Under the pieces are notes generated by a model. It was not told the DNA's origin. It saw nothing but the letters and a program-made list of their open reading frames with translations, and did not search any database. Of a DNA stretch of 64,000 nt, positions 13,101 to 25,648 are shown piece after piece. The position numbers and the translations under genes are program-made. This DNA is from Sarcocystis neurona (lineage: Eukaryota; Apicomplexa; Conoidasida; Eucoccidiorida; Sarcocystidae), in NCBI GenBank assembly GCA_000727475.1, contig KL647291.1:464739-528738 (forward strand). Direction: 5' to 3'. Numbering within the stretch: position 1 is the first letter of the stretch; every line of letters begins with the position of its first letter.

Positions 13101-15974
13101 GCACAATTTTCGCACCCAGAGTCCGTCTCGCTCTTAGGTGAGTACACATACACAGATTTAGGCTTCGACACATGAAAGTAGATGAACAGCTACAGATGGG
13201 CACACGAAAGCACACGGAAACACTTGGAAAATTCTCCGCATACATCAATATAAATAAGACATGTATCTTATTAGTCAGATAGTGATTGAGATACGTTGTG
13301 GAATCTGACGACCAATAGACACGGGTGTAGTCATATAGACAACGTGGGTAGCCATCGGTGTGAACTCCTGTAAAGGGAAAGAAATTGATAACATAGATAT
13401 GTGGATAGAGATACGTACTAATGTACGACTTAGCTTGTTGTTTTTTACTGAGACCTACAATCGTTCACACACGTGGGTGAAGAATTAAGCACCTGTACAT
13501 TGCTCCGGTTGTCAAAGCGATCCAACAAATATAATCATTTCGTTGTCTTACGTTCTTTCAGTAAAGCGCTTAGGAATCAGACAGCAGTATTTCTACAAAC
13601 ATTGACACATGTATATACATACGTTGACGTCCACGCAGAAACACCAGCTACCGGCGTTGGCGTTGCGATCCATCGATGGATGAAGACCCTTATGCGCTTT
13701 GCGTTGCCCGTTATGTCATTTTCGTTGTGCGCACTTGTCATTAACCGAGCCAGCTGTACGTTGTTCCGCTAACGAGCTTTGCCTGGCGCTAGTAGAGTCA
13801 CCGAATCGTCCGTAGAAGTGATACAACGGATACTTGTATCCCAGGCAAAAATGTGTATGACGCTGTTCCTCAATCAGTTTTCCTTTTCCTTGCATGAAAT
13901 GCAAGGCGTCAGCACATCGGTGCGATACCACTTCTATGCTATACAGTGCACTTTCACGGCATCAGGGGAGTTCTAATATCCTGCACTTTTATAACCTTTC
14001 TCTGAGTCGCATTTACAATTAATAATGTTTCGTTATGCCGCAGTGTAGACGTCCACTGACAGCATACATAGTTCGCCCAGTTGCACTGCGGCCTGTACTC
14101 TTAAAAACAGGATATAACTGACACCTCGAGTTTATTAGTAACAAGCGTTGGTGGCATCATTAGTCGTGGTGGCATACAGCCACATATTTCTCCATAGTGA
14201 CGTCCCGTCCCCTGCGGAACGGTGTGCTGCGTTGCAGCCCATAAACTACGGTAGTAGGGCTATAAATTTCACTGCTGCACGCGAGGCAGCTCTTTTTCCG
14301 GCCACTGGCTACGGTTTTCACCGGCTGAATAATACTTGTATTTCTCTGCGAATGTTCCCTTACTAGCGTTGAAGTAGTCAAGCGGTTAGTTCTGCATGCT
14401 GTGTAATAATTTTTTTCAACAGTGAAAATGCCATTACGTTATTCTGGTGAATTCTTTCCAATCCAGTAATTCCGCATGCTTTGTAATTTTTCTCTGAGCC
14501 GGAAGCATCAACCCCAAAAGGAGTTTTCTTTAGGATTTCGTCTGCTTCCATCCGCTTTTCAGTTACACAGCTCGAGAAGGTGTATGCACAAACGTTCGAT
14601 TGTGTCCGGCCGCCGTTCTCGCGTGGACGTGTATCACGAAGGATCTCAATCAAAATAATACCGTTGGTCCGTCCTGGGTAAAATACAGAATAATACTTAT
14701 ACAGGTATACTGTGTCTCGGGTAAGTCGCATTAGGAGGAAATAATGCCGCGGAGCTTAGAGGCACATTTGGAACTTTTCCGCCTCGTAAACGGCTACGAG
14801 GAAACCGAAGAGATGTGACCAACGAATTTATTGCGACAAACCCGTTGCCACGTCTAGAGGGTCGATCTACTTACACCACAGCGAGGAGTCTAATTCTGTC
14901 AGGCAAGACGGATACGTAGCCAACAAGCGATAAAAGTTTCTGACATTTGTGCGAATAATTGCATTTATACCCAGTACATAGTGCAGCCCTGCTGAATCAA
15001 TCTGCGTGGCTACAAAGAAGGGAAGAAATGCTAGCCAAAGAACGTATCGCACAACTCCTACTAGTGAAAGCTGGTACGAGAGAGTCACTGGAGTGCCTCT
15101 GGCGGGCGCTTTGTTTCCTGCAGCGCTCGGACTTTGATGGTGGTCCTCACTTCCGAGTCACTGCAGTTGCCCCAGCAGGCTGGTGTAGAGGGAAACAGAA
15201 CAAGCAATGAACATTACCCAGGCTTTCTGTCCTCGGTCGCAGTCGGGCGTCTTCCTCCGACCAGCTTCTCACCATCGCTTTGCATCGCTCTGTGTCAACT
15301 TCTTTTCGTCTTTTACTTGTTTTCTTCACAGCGTGTTGTTCGTGTCGTCTTTGGGGTTTCGAATGAGTGTCCAGACCTGGCGCTGAAGCCGCTCCCAAGT
15401 TTTATTAGTCCTGCTCGTCCAGCGGTGCAACGGCCCCCTTCCCATAGAGTTTACGTGGGCCACTCGAAATTTTCCACTTTGTCGTTCTCGGCGGTTTCTT
15501 CTCTTCGTCTGGTTCATCGGTCACAACTACTCCGCTCGACGACCAAAATTATCGTGAGCTCCAGTGCTCCGTCAAGAACGTTGCCGCAAGCGCAGCGTGT
15601 CAAAATTTTCCGTCGTAGCGCGTCCTGCAGGACCGAGACTGTGATTCCGTTTTGACCTTCAGCTTGTCACTAAGAAAGATTACTAGCGGTGCACGCCGTC
15701 AGTTTGACTAAATAGGAAGAGTCCCGTGCTGCGCGCCTCGCCCTCGTCCTCCTCTTGGGCGCCTGTGTCCACCCGGTATTTTCTTCAGCAAGTGTTGCTT
15801 TTGTCTTGGTTGTATTTCGCATGCGTAGTACGTGCCATCCAGTGCCTTCCGGTGTACGTACACCGCCACTTTGCGAGCCCTTTCTACGCGATATTCCAGA
15901 TACATCTCTCCTGACCTCCCTGGGTTACTTTGGCAAACCGGGCGGTTTTGTGTTCCTTCGTTACTCGCGTTCAA
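7197..15974. other. Intergenic, 8.8 kb, no supported gene
   Basis: The first 500 bases keep CAG-rich character (7200-7680) but carry stops in the Derlin frame. Simple repeats follow: (TA)n at 8393-8410 and 11961-11982, and TG/CA-rich DNA at 8890-9420. From 9.5 to 15.0 kb the sequence is low in repeats and I see no frame with recognisable similarity. The 15.2-15.9 kb stretch is pyrimidine-rich and is probably the promoter and 5' untranslated region of the TFIIF beta gene. Confidence 0.55.
11722..11744. other. Perfect 9-bp inverted repeat (hairpin)
   Basis: GCTTTCAAG, a 5-base spacer GGACG, then CTTGAAAGC form a perfect 9-bp stem. It lies in intergenic DNA just after a small CTG-rich patch (11640-11680). 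No U-run follows it and no gene ends nearby, so no function is assigned. Confidence 0.5.
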
Positions 15975-18900
15975 ATGTCTGCTGCGCCACCTGCAGCATC
16001 TGCTGCATCCCAAGGCGGAGCAGCACAGGCACAGCAGCAGTTAAGTGGATCACGAAGGCTAGGAGCGCGTTCGACGCTGTCCCATTCGTCTGGTTTCCTC
16101 AATCTCGGTGACGTGCGTTATGTCGCCGCCCCAGAGTTTATGGTTTCTTCTTTGCAGTCAGAAGGAAAGCCACTGCCGCACGTGTCGCTGATCAAGGTTC
16201 CTCCTTTTGTTGCCGCGGCTTGGCGTGCGTCCCAGCCACACGAGCTGCTGGGTGTGCTCTACGGAGAGAATGAGAGGAGGCGGATTCTTTGTCGGTCGGT
16301 TAAATCGGCCGCGGGTGCTTCTTCTTCCGCTGGCGCCCTTTCCGCCAATAGCAGCGACAGCGGGGCTCCCAGCGGCACTGCGACTACGCAGAAGCAGCGG
16401 GCCGAAGGCAGAGAGGCTGCGGGGAAGAGGCCAGAGGGCATGCCCCATGCCCCCGCACCTATTTGTGAGCTGCACTGTGCATCCATCAAAAGGAACAACC
16501 CTTTGCTAGTGCTGCGGCAACAGGCTCTTCCGCGGCAGCAACCGCAGGACGGCGACGAGGAGGAAGGTGACGGTTGCAGCAGCAGCAGCAGTGACAGCAG
16601 CAGCAGCGGAGCAACAACAGCAGGAGGGGGGGATGAGACAGCAGCAGCAGCCGGGGCAGCCAAGAAACCAGCTGCTGCAGATGTCCTCTGTTCTGTCGAA
16701 GAAACGTATAACTTCGTTCCCCGCTTGGATCAAAAGTATCACAACTTTCTACGCCAGAGACACGAGTGTGTAAACGTTCACAAAACGCGCACGACGATTG
16801 AGGAAAAAAGGAGAGAGGCGGGCCTCGACTCCACTGCAACAGTACGTGGCCTGTACTAAGAAGAAGAAAGACAAAGACGCTGCTCAAATTTCACCGGTCG
16901 CATCCACATCTGCGTACGGGCACATATATATATGTGTATACAAATATATGTACCTGGATACGTGTATCTCTAACGAACTTTCTCGCTCTTTCTTTCTCTC
17001 CCCCACTGTATGTCGCTTCTGCATGGCAGGGGTGCTATACTGCGCAGTTGCAGAGACGCAGATGAGCAGACAGAAATAGCGCTTTTTGTCTGCCATTTAC
17101 CACGCACGCGGTGTCTATCTTTCTCACATCTGTGACTTCCAGCCTATGTGTGTATATATGGGAAGATGCCCCGCGACGAACACTGGCACATCACGTATAT
17201 GGCAGGGCAGCTGCCGAACACTTGGTGTGTCAGAAGGATAACTAGGAAGCAGCCGTCCGCTGATAACCCGGAAAGCGCATCTCCTTGTGTATGTACGTGT
17301 GTAAAAGGTGCATATTCGGCTTGGGAATGCAAAGTGTAAGCCAGTTGTGTACGCTCGTGACTTCCTTTTCGTGGACTGTACGTACAGTCGCTTGTCTGTG
17401 TATACTCGTAGGGTCCCTCGGTCTTGCCTCTGCGTCACTGTCTCATTGCAGCCTGTTCGAGTACGTACTGTCTGTGACGGTTGCGTCTGTCCAGATCTGG
17501 TATCGTAGGCTTGTGTGCACATATGATATTCAGTGCGATGTGCGGGTTCTTCACGTCAGAAAGACTTTTTCTCGTGACCTGGAATCGTGTCTTTCTTTCC
17601 TCCGATCCGTCCGCCGGCTTTTTTTTTGTGTTCGTACATTGCACAGCGCTCCCGTGTTATTTAGTGCGCGCTTCTCCATATATCCGTAAATGTGTATACA
17701 TACAGAGACAAGAGAACGGCCCTGTGAAGAGAGGTGCTTGTCGTGGAAATGTGTATTCGTGTATTTCCTCCCCTCTTTCGCGAGCGGTTTTCTTCGTTGT
17801 GTGCATGTATTGATAGGACGTGCTGCGGCCTCCCTACGTCTGCGTGCCCATTATCCTTGAAAGCCGTGTGTGTAACATATCTGTAAGTAGACCCGCCGTT
17901 GGCCTATCTCTTTGTACGTGAGATGCTGGAGCTCCACACGTCGGGGGCAACTCTTTTATATCTATACGTGTGTATGAGTATGCACTTGCTTCCTCCACAG
18001 ATCCGCTTGATACCATCTGCACAGGTTGAAGTCCCACATATGTGCGTGTGCATGTCTGTGTCCTCTACAGATGCTTATATATATATATATGGGGAAATAT
18101 AGAAATGTGTCATGTGCGGATCTTGTCTGAGAGAGAAAGGTGGACGGCGTTCCCACACCATCTGTCTCTGACTCCTCTGTCTCCCTGTGTGTGGGTGTGA
18201 TGCATGCATGCATCGCGTGGCGCGGCGAAACGGCCCGGTTGCTGGTGTAACAGCTGTTCCACTTTTACCAGCCGACGAAGGCCGGTGCGTCCTCGCTGGA
18301 GGACGACCGAGAACTCGGCTCGTTAATGAGCTACAATCCTCGTAGCGCCGCTGTTGCAGCAGAAAAGGCGAAATCTCTTAAACGTAAGGTGGTCCGCAGA
18401 TAATTCTAGGAAGGTACACATTTCGTTCTATTCTACTAGTAGACATCTATACAAACAATGTGGTAGACGAACGCGCCGACATATGTGTATATATATATAT
18501 TATTGTCTGTGTGTGTACGGTCGGATATATGGATGTATGCGGGAGTCGGAGGATTCGTTTGCAAGCATACATACGGATGGGCTGCAGCAGGGGCGCAGCC
18601 ATACGAACGTGCCTGCGCGTGAACAAAAAATTTTGTCTAGGAAGTTCTTTCGCTGCTGTCAGACAGTCTGCACACGCGTGGCTCCTCGTAGGAAGGCAGC
18701 GGCAGGCGGTGCTGTACGGCGAGTGGAGAACTTGGATCTCTGCGCGACTCTGCCACAATTTTTCGAGATCGCAGATGCATGTTGCTGGGTGAAAAGCGTG
18801 ACGTTCTGGGAAGGGGACGTAGAAAAGGTTTGCGGAGATGCTGCGTAGATGAAGAAACAGCAGCAACAAGAAGAAACGTGTGCATCGTGGTGCTGTACGT

Positions 18901-21900
18901 TGTGGACGCCGTCCTCGTTTGCAGTGTCTTTGCTGGACTTCGTCACCGGCTGGCATTTCCGTTTGTGTGTAGATAAATGCAGATATTTTTGTACGTGGAC
19001 AAACGTATATATATAGGTGTGTGTGGAGGCACACGAGTTTGCATATACGTTTGCGAACACTTGCACGTGTATGGATGGCTGAGGATGGCCAGGTAGCGAG
19101 CCCTGTCCTTCGCTACTCCGTCTGCACGAGCGACGAGCGCACCATTTTCAGCAGCGTTCGAACTGCTGGAAAGGGGAGAGGCCAACGGCAGTGTTGACGG
19201 GCGCCACAGAGTAGAACTAGTCAACTGCAGCAGCAGGGTCGACCGACAGCGACTATAGCGGCCAAGCAGCAAGGGATCGGAGCAAAAGCAGCTTTTACGG
19301 CCGCCGCAAGGTCCGCAGCAAGAAGAAGACAAGAAGTAGCGTAAATTGCCCTCCGCTTGGAGCAGCAGGAGTTGGACCCGCAGCAGCAGCAGCTAGAACA
19401 CTGCCCGTCCGGCAGCCGGACTCGTACGAGCAGATACGTAAAGACTTAGCGGCGGCGTTTGGTGATTCTTCCGTGATTTTTCCGTCCCGAACAACCACTT
19501 GTTCGTATTTTTTGCTTCATTAAATAACAAACACATTTTATGAATTGGCGAGTGCGCACCCCCACGACTACTTCCCCTACACGACTAAATGATTTGCTAC
19601 CAAATTCTGCTGTACGCACCTAACTTTGTGTGTATGCGTGTCGTACTACCTGTGCATACATATATATATATACATGCACACGCAGCAATGTATGTGTACG
19701 GCTTCCTTCTGTTCACGTGCTTATAGTTGAGACACTCTTCCTCTCTTCGTTTTTAGATGTGTAAAACCTTTTTGGTTGATAGAAAGCTGGCGTTTCCTGT
19801 GGAGAGAGAGATAACGGTTTGCATGCGGCAAACGCAAAGCCCGTCCTCCTCCTCTGCGTGTGTCTGAAGATCGGTGCAGGGGAGATCTTCAGGACACCTC
19901 TGCCTCTGCGTCTGTAGGCGTGTATATGTACGTGCCTGCGTGTGGGGTGCCACCCGTGTTGCATTACTGGTTACGACTTCCCAGTAGATAAAAAAACTCT
20001 TTACATGGTGCATCTGTTGAAAAAGGGCGTCCCTTCGGGAGCAGAGGAGAGCCGCATATAGGGTGAGGTTCTGTTTGTGTTTTTTTGTGTATACGTCGTA
20101 TCTTCTTCCATTCTTCTCTGCCCCTTATTTCCACGGGCGTACCTCTCTGCAAGTGAAAACCAACGTGGAGGTGCCACCAAGAAGAGAGCTGGTGGAGAAC
20201 ATCGTGTTGGCGTGTCTCTTCATGTGGAGGAGGAGGAGTAGTAGAAGTCCGTGTTTACAAATATATGTATGCGTGGATATTTCGAACAAAGAATGTTGCC
20301 TGGAGCGGAGGAGCTTCGTTGGCAGAACAGCACGTGCAATTTATTGGCCACCGCGGGGCAGATAGTTACGTCTTCCCGGAGTGATTTGTTTGCTGCTGAA
20401 GAAGTCTTGCTTTTGACGCGGTACGGATCCTCTTTGTACCTGGACGAATACCGCCCTGTCTTCCGTTGATCTCAGCAGCCCGTGCACCTCGTACACAAGC
20501 GCCTATATACAGATAGTATAACTCCATGCGTATAGTCTTGATATATACATGTATATATATATATATTTATGTCTGGGTGTATATGTATAGTCTATCCCCA
20601 TGCGTGTAGTCTTGTTTTATATATATATATACATCTGCATGTATATATAGGATATCCCCACGTATATAGTTTATAGATATGTAACTATATCTATATATAC
20701 ACACATGTATATGTATATATGTATATGTGTGGAAAATGGGCAGGTGTGGGCAAAGGGGTCTGCGGGTGTGCGTTTTGGGAGGGTGCCATACACTTTCCTT
20801 TTCCAGCGAAGAAAGGATCGTAGAAGCTGTCGACTTGACACGTGCGGGTCGCACACAGAGAAAGAAACACGTCGGCTTGTCGAATGTTAGAACACTCCGT
20901 CCGGAAGTCCTCCTTTCTCATTTGTCGAGGTAGAACTGCAACTTCTCCGTTCGACGTCTGCATAGGCGATACCCAACTGAATATACCTGTGTGTTTGATT
21001 TACGCGCACAGCCGCGCATTTACAGGTGTAATACGTGTATATATATATATATATATATATGACATACGTGTGCGTTTACGCGTGTGCTTGTGTGTGCTTG
21101 TACGCAAGCATTGAAGGGAGAAGGAACAACCACGTATATGTATACGCGAATGTAAGGGTGTTCGTGTGCGTATTTCTTCTTGCGCTGTTATCAGCGAAGA
21201 AGCCGCTGGTTACCATGGACGAGGACTCTCTAAAAGTGCAGCTGTTCCAGGCATTTGAAACTGCAGGGGCATCAGGGCTGCAGCTCAAGCAACTCGCGCA
21301 GTATACCCAGCAGCCGCTGACTTTCTTACGAGCTGTCGTTGAAGAGATTGCTGAGCCCCGAAAGTGAGACTTTCTTTGTCTCTTGGAAGACACGTGTGTT
21401 TTCGTTTTTGCCGTCCACTGTCTCTCCATGTGTGTATACGCGGAGGTGAGTACACAGAGAGCTTCTTGCGTATACGAATTTATATGAGTCTTTGCTGTTT
21501 GTACAGAAGTACCGCTCCCGTACGCTGGTGTGTGTGTGGTCCCGGTGCCGTCCTGCATACCTGTTCCTTCGGGGGGGTGGACAGCTTCTGTTGTGGCCCT
21601 ACGTAGGGACGTACTTCTACGCAGCAAAAATGGAGATATATATACGTCCCCTCTATGTGAGTGTGTGTATACACTTGTCCAGAGGGCTTTGAACAAGTCT
21701 TCACAAACGAACACTTCACACAACGCGTCACGTGCAGCAAATGCACGTCTGTGTTTTCCTCATTTTGACCGGTACTCTATATGTGTAAATCCAATCACGA
21801 GTAGAATAAACACATAGAGAATACACAAGCTGTGTATACACGGGAGCGTGTATAAAGGAGCACGTGGGAAGTGGACACACTTCATGTTCCCTGGCGAAGT

Positions 21901-22598
21901 GGATACGGATGTTTTGTCTCTACAAAAAAGTCTACACTTGTGTGTGCAGACCTAAATAAAGACATGATGTGTGTGTGCGTGTCTATGTACATATATGTGG
22001 ACACGAATACACACGTACGTCTGTGAAGATGTCTACGCACGCACACCGGCACGCACACGCGTATCTGCGTATACGTATGTACGCACAGCTCCCTGTCTAC
22101 ACGGCGCGACGTTGTTGTATGCGTACACGTCTGTATATATTTGTGAATGTATGGCGAGTCGCCGGGCTGACCCAGCAGCACGTGTCTTCCTTTCGAAAAA
22201 TTTCCAGAGAAGTTGTTACCCAGTCGCTGACGTAGCGACTGCAGCATGAGCTGCTGGCAGAATTTACTGAAGGAAGGACATGCTCTTTTTTTTCTCTTGC
22301 GTAGAGGAGGTTCACATCTGCGTGAGGAAGGGCCGGCTGCACGTGCGAAGACGATCTCGAGATACGCGCACACACACATACACACACAAACGCAGCCGCC
22401 TGCAAAATGCTATTCACCATTCTTGCTCGTGTCTCTCTCTACGTGTGGACGGACACACACATATGCATCCATTTGTACGTGCACCAATATATACATATAT
22501 TCACGTACGTCGCTATTTAGACATTCGTTGTATGCGCATATACATACGTGTGTATGAACATATAATAAATAGACTTACGTTTTTGCAGACTTACGTGT

Positions 22599-22634
<36 letters not shown>

Positions 22635-23031
22635 GGTGNNNNNNNNNNNNNNNNNNNNNNNNNNNNNNNNNNNNNNNNNNNNNNNNNNNNNNNNNNNNNN
22701 NNNNNNNNNNNNNNNNNNNNNNNNNNNNNNNNNNNNNNNNNNNNNNNNNNNNNNNNNNNNNNNNNNNNNNNNNNNNNNNNNNNNNNNNNNNNNNNNNNNN
22801 NNNNNNNNNNNNNNNNNNNNNNNNNNNNNNNNNNNNNNNNNNNNNNNNNNNNNNNNNNNNNNNNNNNNNNNNNNNNNNNNNNNNNNNNNNNNNNNNNNNN
22901 NNNNNNNNNNNNNNNNNNNNNNNNNNNNNNNNNNNNNNNNNNNNNNNNNNNNNNNNNNNNNNNNNNNNNNNNNNNNNNNNNNNNNNNNNNNNNNNNNNNN
23001 NNNNNNNNNNNNNNNNNNNNNNNNNNNNNNN

Positions 23032-23068
<37 letters not shown>

Positions 23069-24478
23069 GAGTGAACCACGACAAATGGAGGACCGTCATC
23101 CCCGGGAGACAAGAGGAATGTGTGTGTGTCTGTGTGCGTGTGTTTTTACACGAGGAGGACATGACTCATGCAAACGTCGTCCGTACGTGTGTGTTCCCTG
23201 CCTCTGTAACCGGCCTCCGGCTGCGCGCGGCTGGAAGTGTTTGTCTGCAACTCATGCGCGAGTCAAGCATTACTTACATGTGTATGTTTCCCCGGTCCAC
23301 ACATCGGCATCGCGTGGATGAATGGAGGGCAGCTACGCCTTCTTCCTCCTGTTGCGCCAACAGCGTCGTTGTCCAAGTGTCAGCCCAGTGCTCTGTGTCT
23401 GTCTTTGCCTTCGCGTCCCGTCCCTTCTCGTGGCGTCGTCGAAAGCTCTGCGTTTTTTCTTCTTTGTCCAGAATAAGGAAAAGTGGACGGGCCGCCTGTC
23501 CTCGTCCCTGCGACTCTCAGCGTCCCCCTCCTTTCAACAAAAACTTCGGGTCGCGTGGCTCTGTTTCGCTGACATTTCTTTGTCATCGTCTTTGTCGCCG
23601 TCCTGCCGGTCTGCGTGTCCTCCCGTGCCTGTGAATGGGAGATCTGTTCTCTTGCGTTGCCTGTTCCTGCCCTTCTCCGAAGAGAACCCGCTGCTATGCG
23701 GCTTGGTGACACCTGCTTTCCCTTCCTTTGAGCTTGAGGCACTGGCGCTAGACTCCGCGTGTCAGTCGAACGCGGGGAGGTGTACTGTTGTCTCTCTCCC
23801 CGTCTGAGAGGCAGAAGGCGCTCGTGCGATGCTGCTGTTTTAATTTCTTCGTGAGAGAAGCCGACTTCTGCTGCTTCGTCGCTTCTGCAGGTTGCGTCTC
23901 ACTTGCCAGTCTCCCCTCGTTGCGACTCGCCAGTGGAATAACAGGGTGTGTGCTGCATTGCTTCCGTTTCTCGCAGTCCCTTGCTCCTGTTGGGCACAGC
24001 CCTCTGACGACTTTTTTTGACCACCGTCTGATTCTCCGAATATAAGCCGGAGCACGGTTGCACCACGCTTCCTTCCCTCGCGTTGTTAAGCGTCCCTCCC
24101 TTCCAGCGCGAAACGGGTTGTGTTTTCTTATTTTCTCGCGCCTTCGCTCGCAGTGAGTTTGTGAGCCGCGCAGCACGAGTGCTTCTTTTCATTTTTTCCT
24201 CCGAATATAAGGCGGCTGCGCCTGTGTGTCTCGTTCCGTGTATACGCCACCTTCGCTTCGAGTGTGGAAGTCACGCGACGTGGAATGGTTCTTTTTCCCA
24301 CATTTCCTCCGCCGACTGCTGCGCAATGATACGGCTTTGCAGGCGGGCCAGCGACCGCAAAACAGTTTACTTTTTAAAGGACCAGTATAATCCCTACGCC
24401 TGTGAGTCCCCTACCATCGTCAGAACACATACGTATACACGTATATTTGGGTGCGCACAAGTATTTCGTAGTATGTGA
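15975..24478 (+). CDS. GTF2F2: Transcription initiation factor TFIIF subunit beta (RAP30), multi-exon
   Basis: TFIIF beta binds RNA polymerase II with TFIIF alpha and helps recruit it to promoters in the nucleus. Exon 1 is 15975-16841, with its start at the first ATG (MSAAPPAAS). It holds the dimerisation region, including VSLIKVPPFVAAAW (about residue 71) and NFVPRLDQKYHNFLRQR (about 246), interrupted by a Ser/Ala/acidic insert at about 195-236. It ends at donor GTACGT. Exon 2 (21195 or 21200 to 21363) carries the first part of the winged helix: LKVQLFQAFE, LKQLAQYTQQPLTFL, VVEEIAE. Exon 3 (24343-24401) restores the end of that domain in the correct phase: DRKTVYFLKDQYNPYA aligns with the family's KNTWELKPEYRHY. 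A consensus donor (GTGAGT) follows, so a short last exon may exist downstream. If unspliced, the frame stops at 24478. Plant homologues have extra sequence between exons 1 and 2, so a further exon inside the 4.3-kb intron is possible. Confidence 0.85.
16573..16675 (+). repeat. AGC/GCA triplet tract in TFIIF beta exon 1
   Basis: AGC and GCA runs encode a Ser-rich then Ala-rich insert in the TFIIF beta protein, between its N-terminal dimerisation region and the conserved stretch before the winged helix. Confidence 0.85.
16842..21199 (+). other. TFIIF beta intron 1 (4.3 kb)
   Basis: It runs from donor GTACGT (16842) to the acceptor before exon 2, either TCAG at 21194 or AG at 21199. It holds (TA)n and TA/TG tracts near 18480, 19660, 20500-20720 and 21039-21060. 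Several short open stretches with acceptor-like and donor-like ends (for example 18662-18828 and 19340-19521) could be unrecognised exons, but none matches TFIIF. On the evidence here it is non-coding. Confidence 0.55.
20500..20725. repeat. TA/TG microsatellite cluster
   Basis: Repeated tatata blocks separated by a partly conserved phrase (tagtcttgat / tagtcttgtt; atatccccacg / ctatccccatg) suggest a small degenerate tandem array of about 60-70 bp units inside TFIIF beta intron 1. Confidence 0.6.
22600..23063. repeat. (TA)n microsatellite spanning the assembly gap
   Basis: Alternating TA runs at 22600-22631 and 23036-23063 flank the N run. The gap is therefore probably a collapsed or unsequenced TA tract, and its real length may differ from 393 bases. 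Confidence 0.85.
22639..23031. other. Assembly gap (393 N)
   Basis: These bases are all N. Any protein translated through this region is meaningless. Confidence 0.99.
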
Positions 24479-24970
24479 ACGCGTGTGATGCATATATGTA
24501 TATATATATATATATATCCAGTGTTTGAATGTGAATATGATATATATACATATATATATATATGTGTACGTGTGTATTTGTACGTGTGTGCGTTCAGCAA
24601 GTACGGAGGCCTATTTAAATGTGGTTAGAAGCATTAGGTCACGTCTACGTGTCTGAGAGTAAATGCATATGTGTGAACACCCCGAACACCCCTAGAGACA
24701 ATTATGCGTATTTGCATACATTTCTATATGCATGCGGGTATACACATATGTATATATACACATTAACCTGTATATATATATATACATATATATCACCAAT
24801 GTAAACACGTTTGTCCGTATATACATGCACACACTTATACATACATATATAAATGCATGTATTTATCTATGTGCGTAGGTGCGGATAATACATATGCACA
24901 TGTACGTGTGCATGCATATGTGTATCTGCACCAGCTGTAGTATAAATAAATTATACGCATATATGTGTGC

Positions 24971-25648
24971 TTACTTATGCTGGTCCATAAAAAACCTATA
25001 GAGACGTACCTCGGAGGATCTGTATGGCAGTATATATACGTGTGTACGTGTACCGATGAGCTGGTGGAGATGTGCACGTCTATCTGGGCGTCTGTACACA
25101 TATATACGTATGTATAAATGTATATGTGTGTGTACTAGGTGGGAGGGGTTAGGTGTACGTCGTCGGGTGTAAGTATCTGCAGTAGTGGGACTGAAGGATA
25201 TTCGAACAATAAAGTGAGAAGTATCTGTGCGGTCAACTTTGCCATCCTGGGACATGTGCGGCATCGACGTCTCAGTCAGAAAAATTGAAGAACGTGCCAG
25301 TGCTACTGTCTGGCTGCTGCTGCGACTGCTGCTCTGGTGCTGCCACTGCTGCCCCTGCTGCTCTTGCTGCTGCCGCTGCTGCTCTTGCTGCGGCTGCTGC
25401 TCTTGCTGCGGCTGCTGCTCTTGCTTTTGCTGCTGCTCTTGCTGCTGCTGTTGCGTTTGCTGTTGCTGGCTGTGATGGGGGTTGTGTGGAACGCAGCTCT
25501 GATGGGAGAAGAGCCTCTGGCGAAGAAGAGCAAGCTGATTTGAAAGCGGCCAGAAGCGCCCTGCAAAAGAGGAGAGACGCCGCGAAGCAAAAGAAGACAC
25601 ACCTCTACATAGACGGCGAAAAGAGGACAAAAACGTGATGAGAAACAC
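24971..25648 (-). CDS. Hypothetical Gln-rich protein (weak)
   Basis: This is a 225-codon minus-strand frame. It begins with a basic, Ser/Arg/Phe-rich segment, then has a Gln-rich middle encoded by the minus-strand CAG tract opposite 25313-25463. The C-terminal third reads through TA/TG repeats as Tyr/Thr/His/Ile-rich sequence that is unlikely to be real protein. If a gene exists here it is probably the first 130 residues followed by a splice. No domain is recognised. Confidence 0.2.
   Translation of the reverse strand: MFLITFLSSFRRLCRGVSSFASRRLSSFAGRFWPLSNQLALLRQRLFSHQSCVPHNPHHSQQQQTQQQQQEQQQKQEQQPQQEQQPQQEQQRQQQEQQGQQWQHQSSSRSSSQTVALARSSIFLTETSMPHMSQDGKVDRTDTSHFIVRISFSPTTADTYTRRRTPNPSHLVHTHIHLYIRIYVYRRPDRRAHLHQLIGTRTHVYILPYRSSEVRLYRFFMDQHK
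25313..25463. repeat. CTG/CAG triplet tract
   Basis: CTG runs with interruptions (CTGCTGCTCTTGCTGCGG and similar) fill about 150 bases on the + strand, so the CAG strand is minus here. Confidence 0.85.

Larger units (their letters stand above)
21364..24342 (+). other. TFIIF beta intron 2 (3.0 kb)
   Basis: It begins with donor GTGAGA directly after exon 2 and ends at the acceptor GGCTTTGCAG before exon 3. It contains the 393-base assembly gap, TA and TG microsatellites, and a pyrimidine-rich stretch (23330-24300) that gives long but unconvincing open frames on the + strand. The true length is unknown because of the gap. Confidence 0.7.

Noticed and set aside
14744..14818. 24-codon micro-ORF (MPRSLEAHLELFRLVNGYEE...)
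   Set aside because: Its composition is protein-like, but at this length chance is likely and no support is visible.
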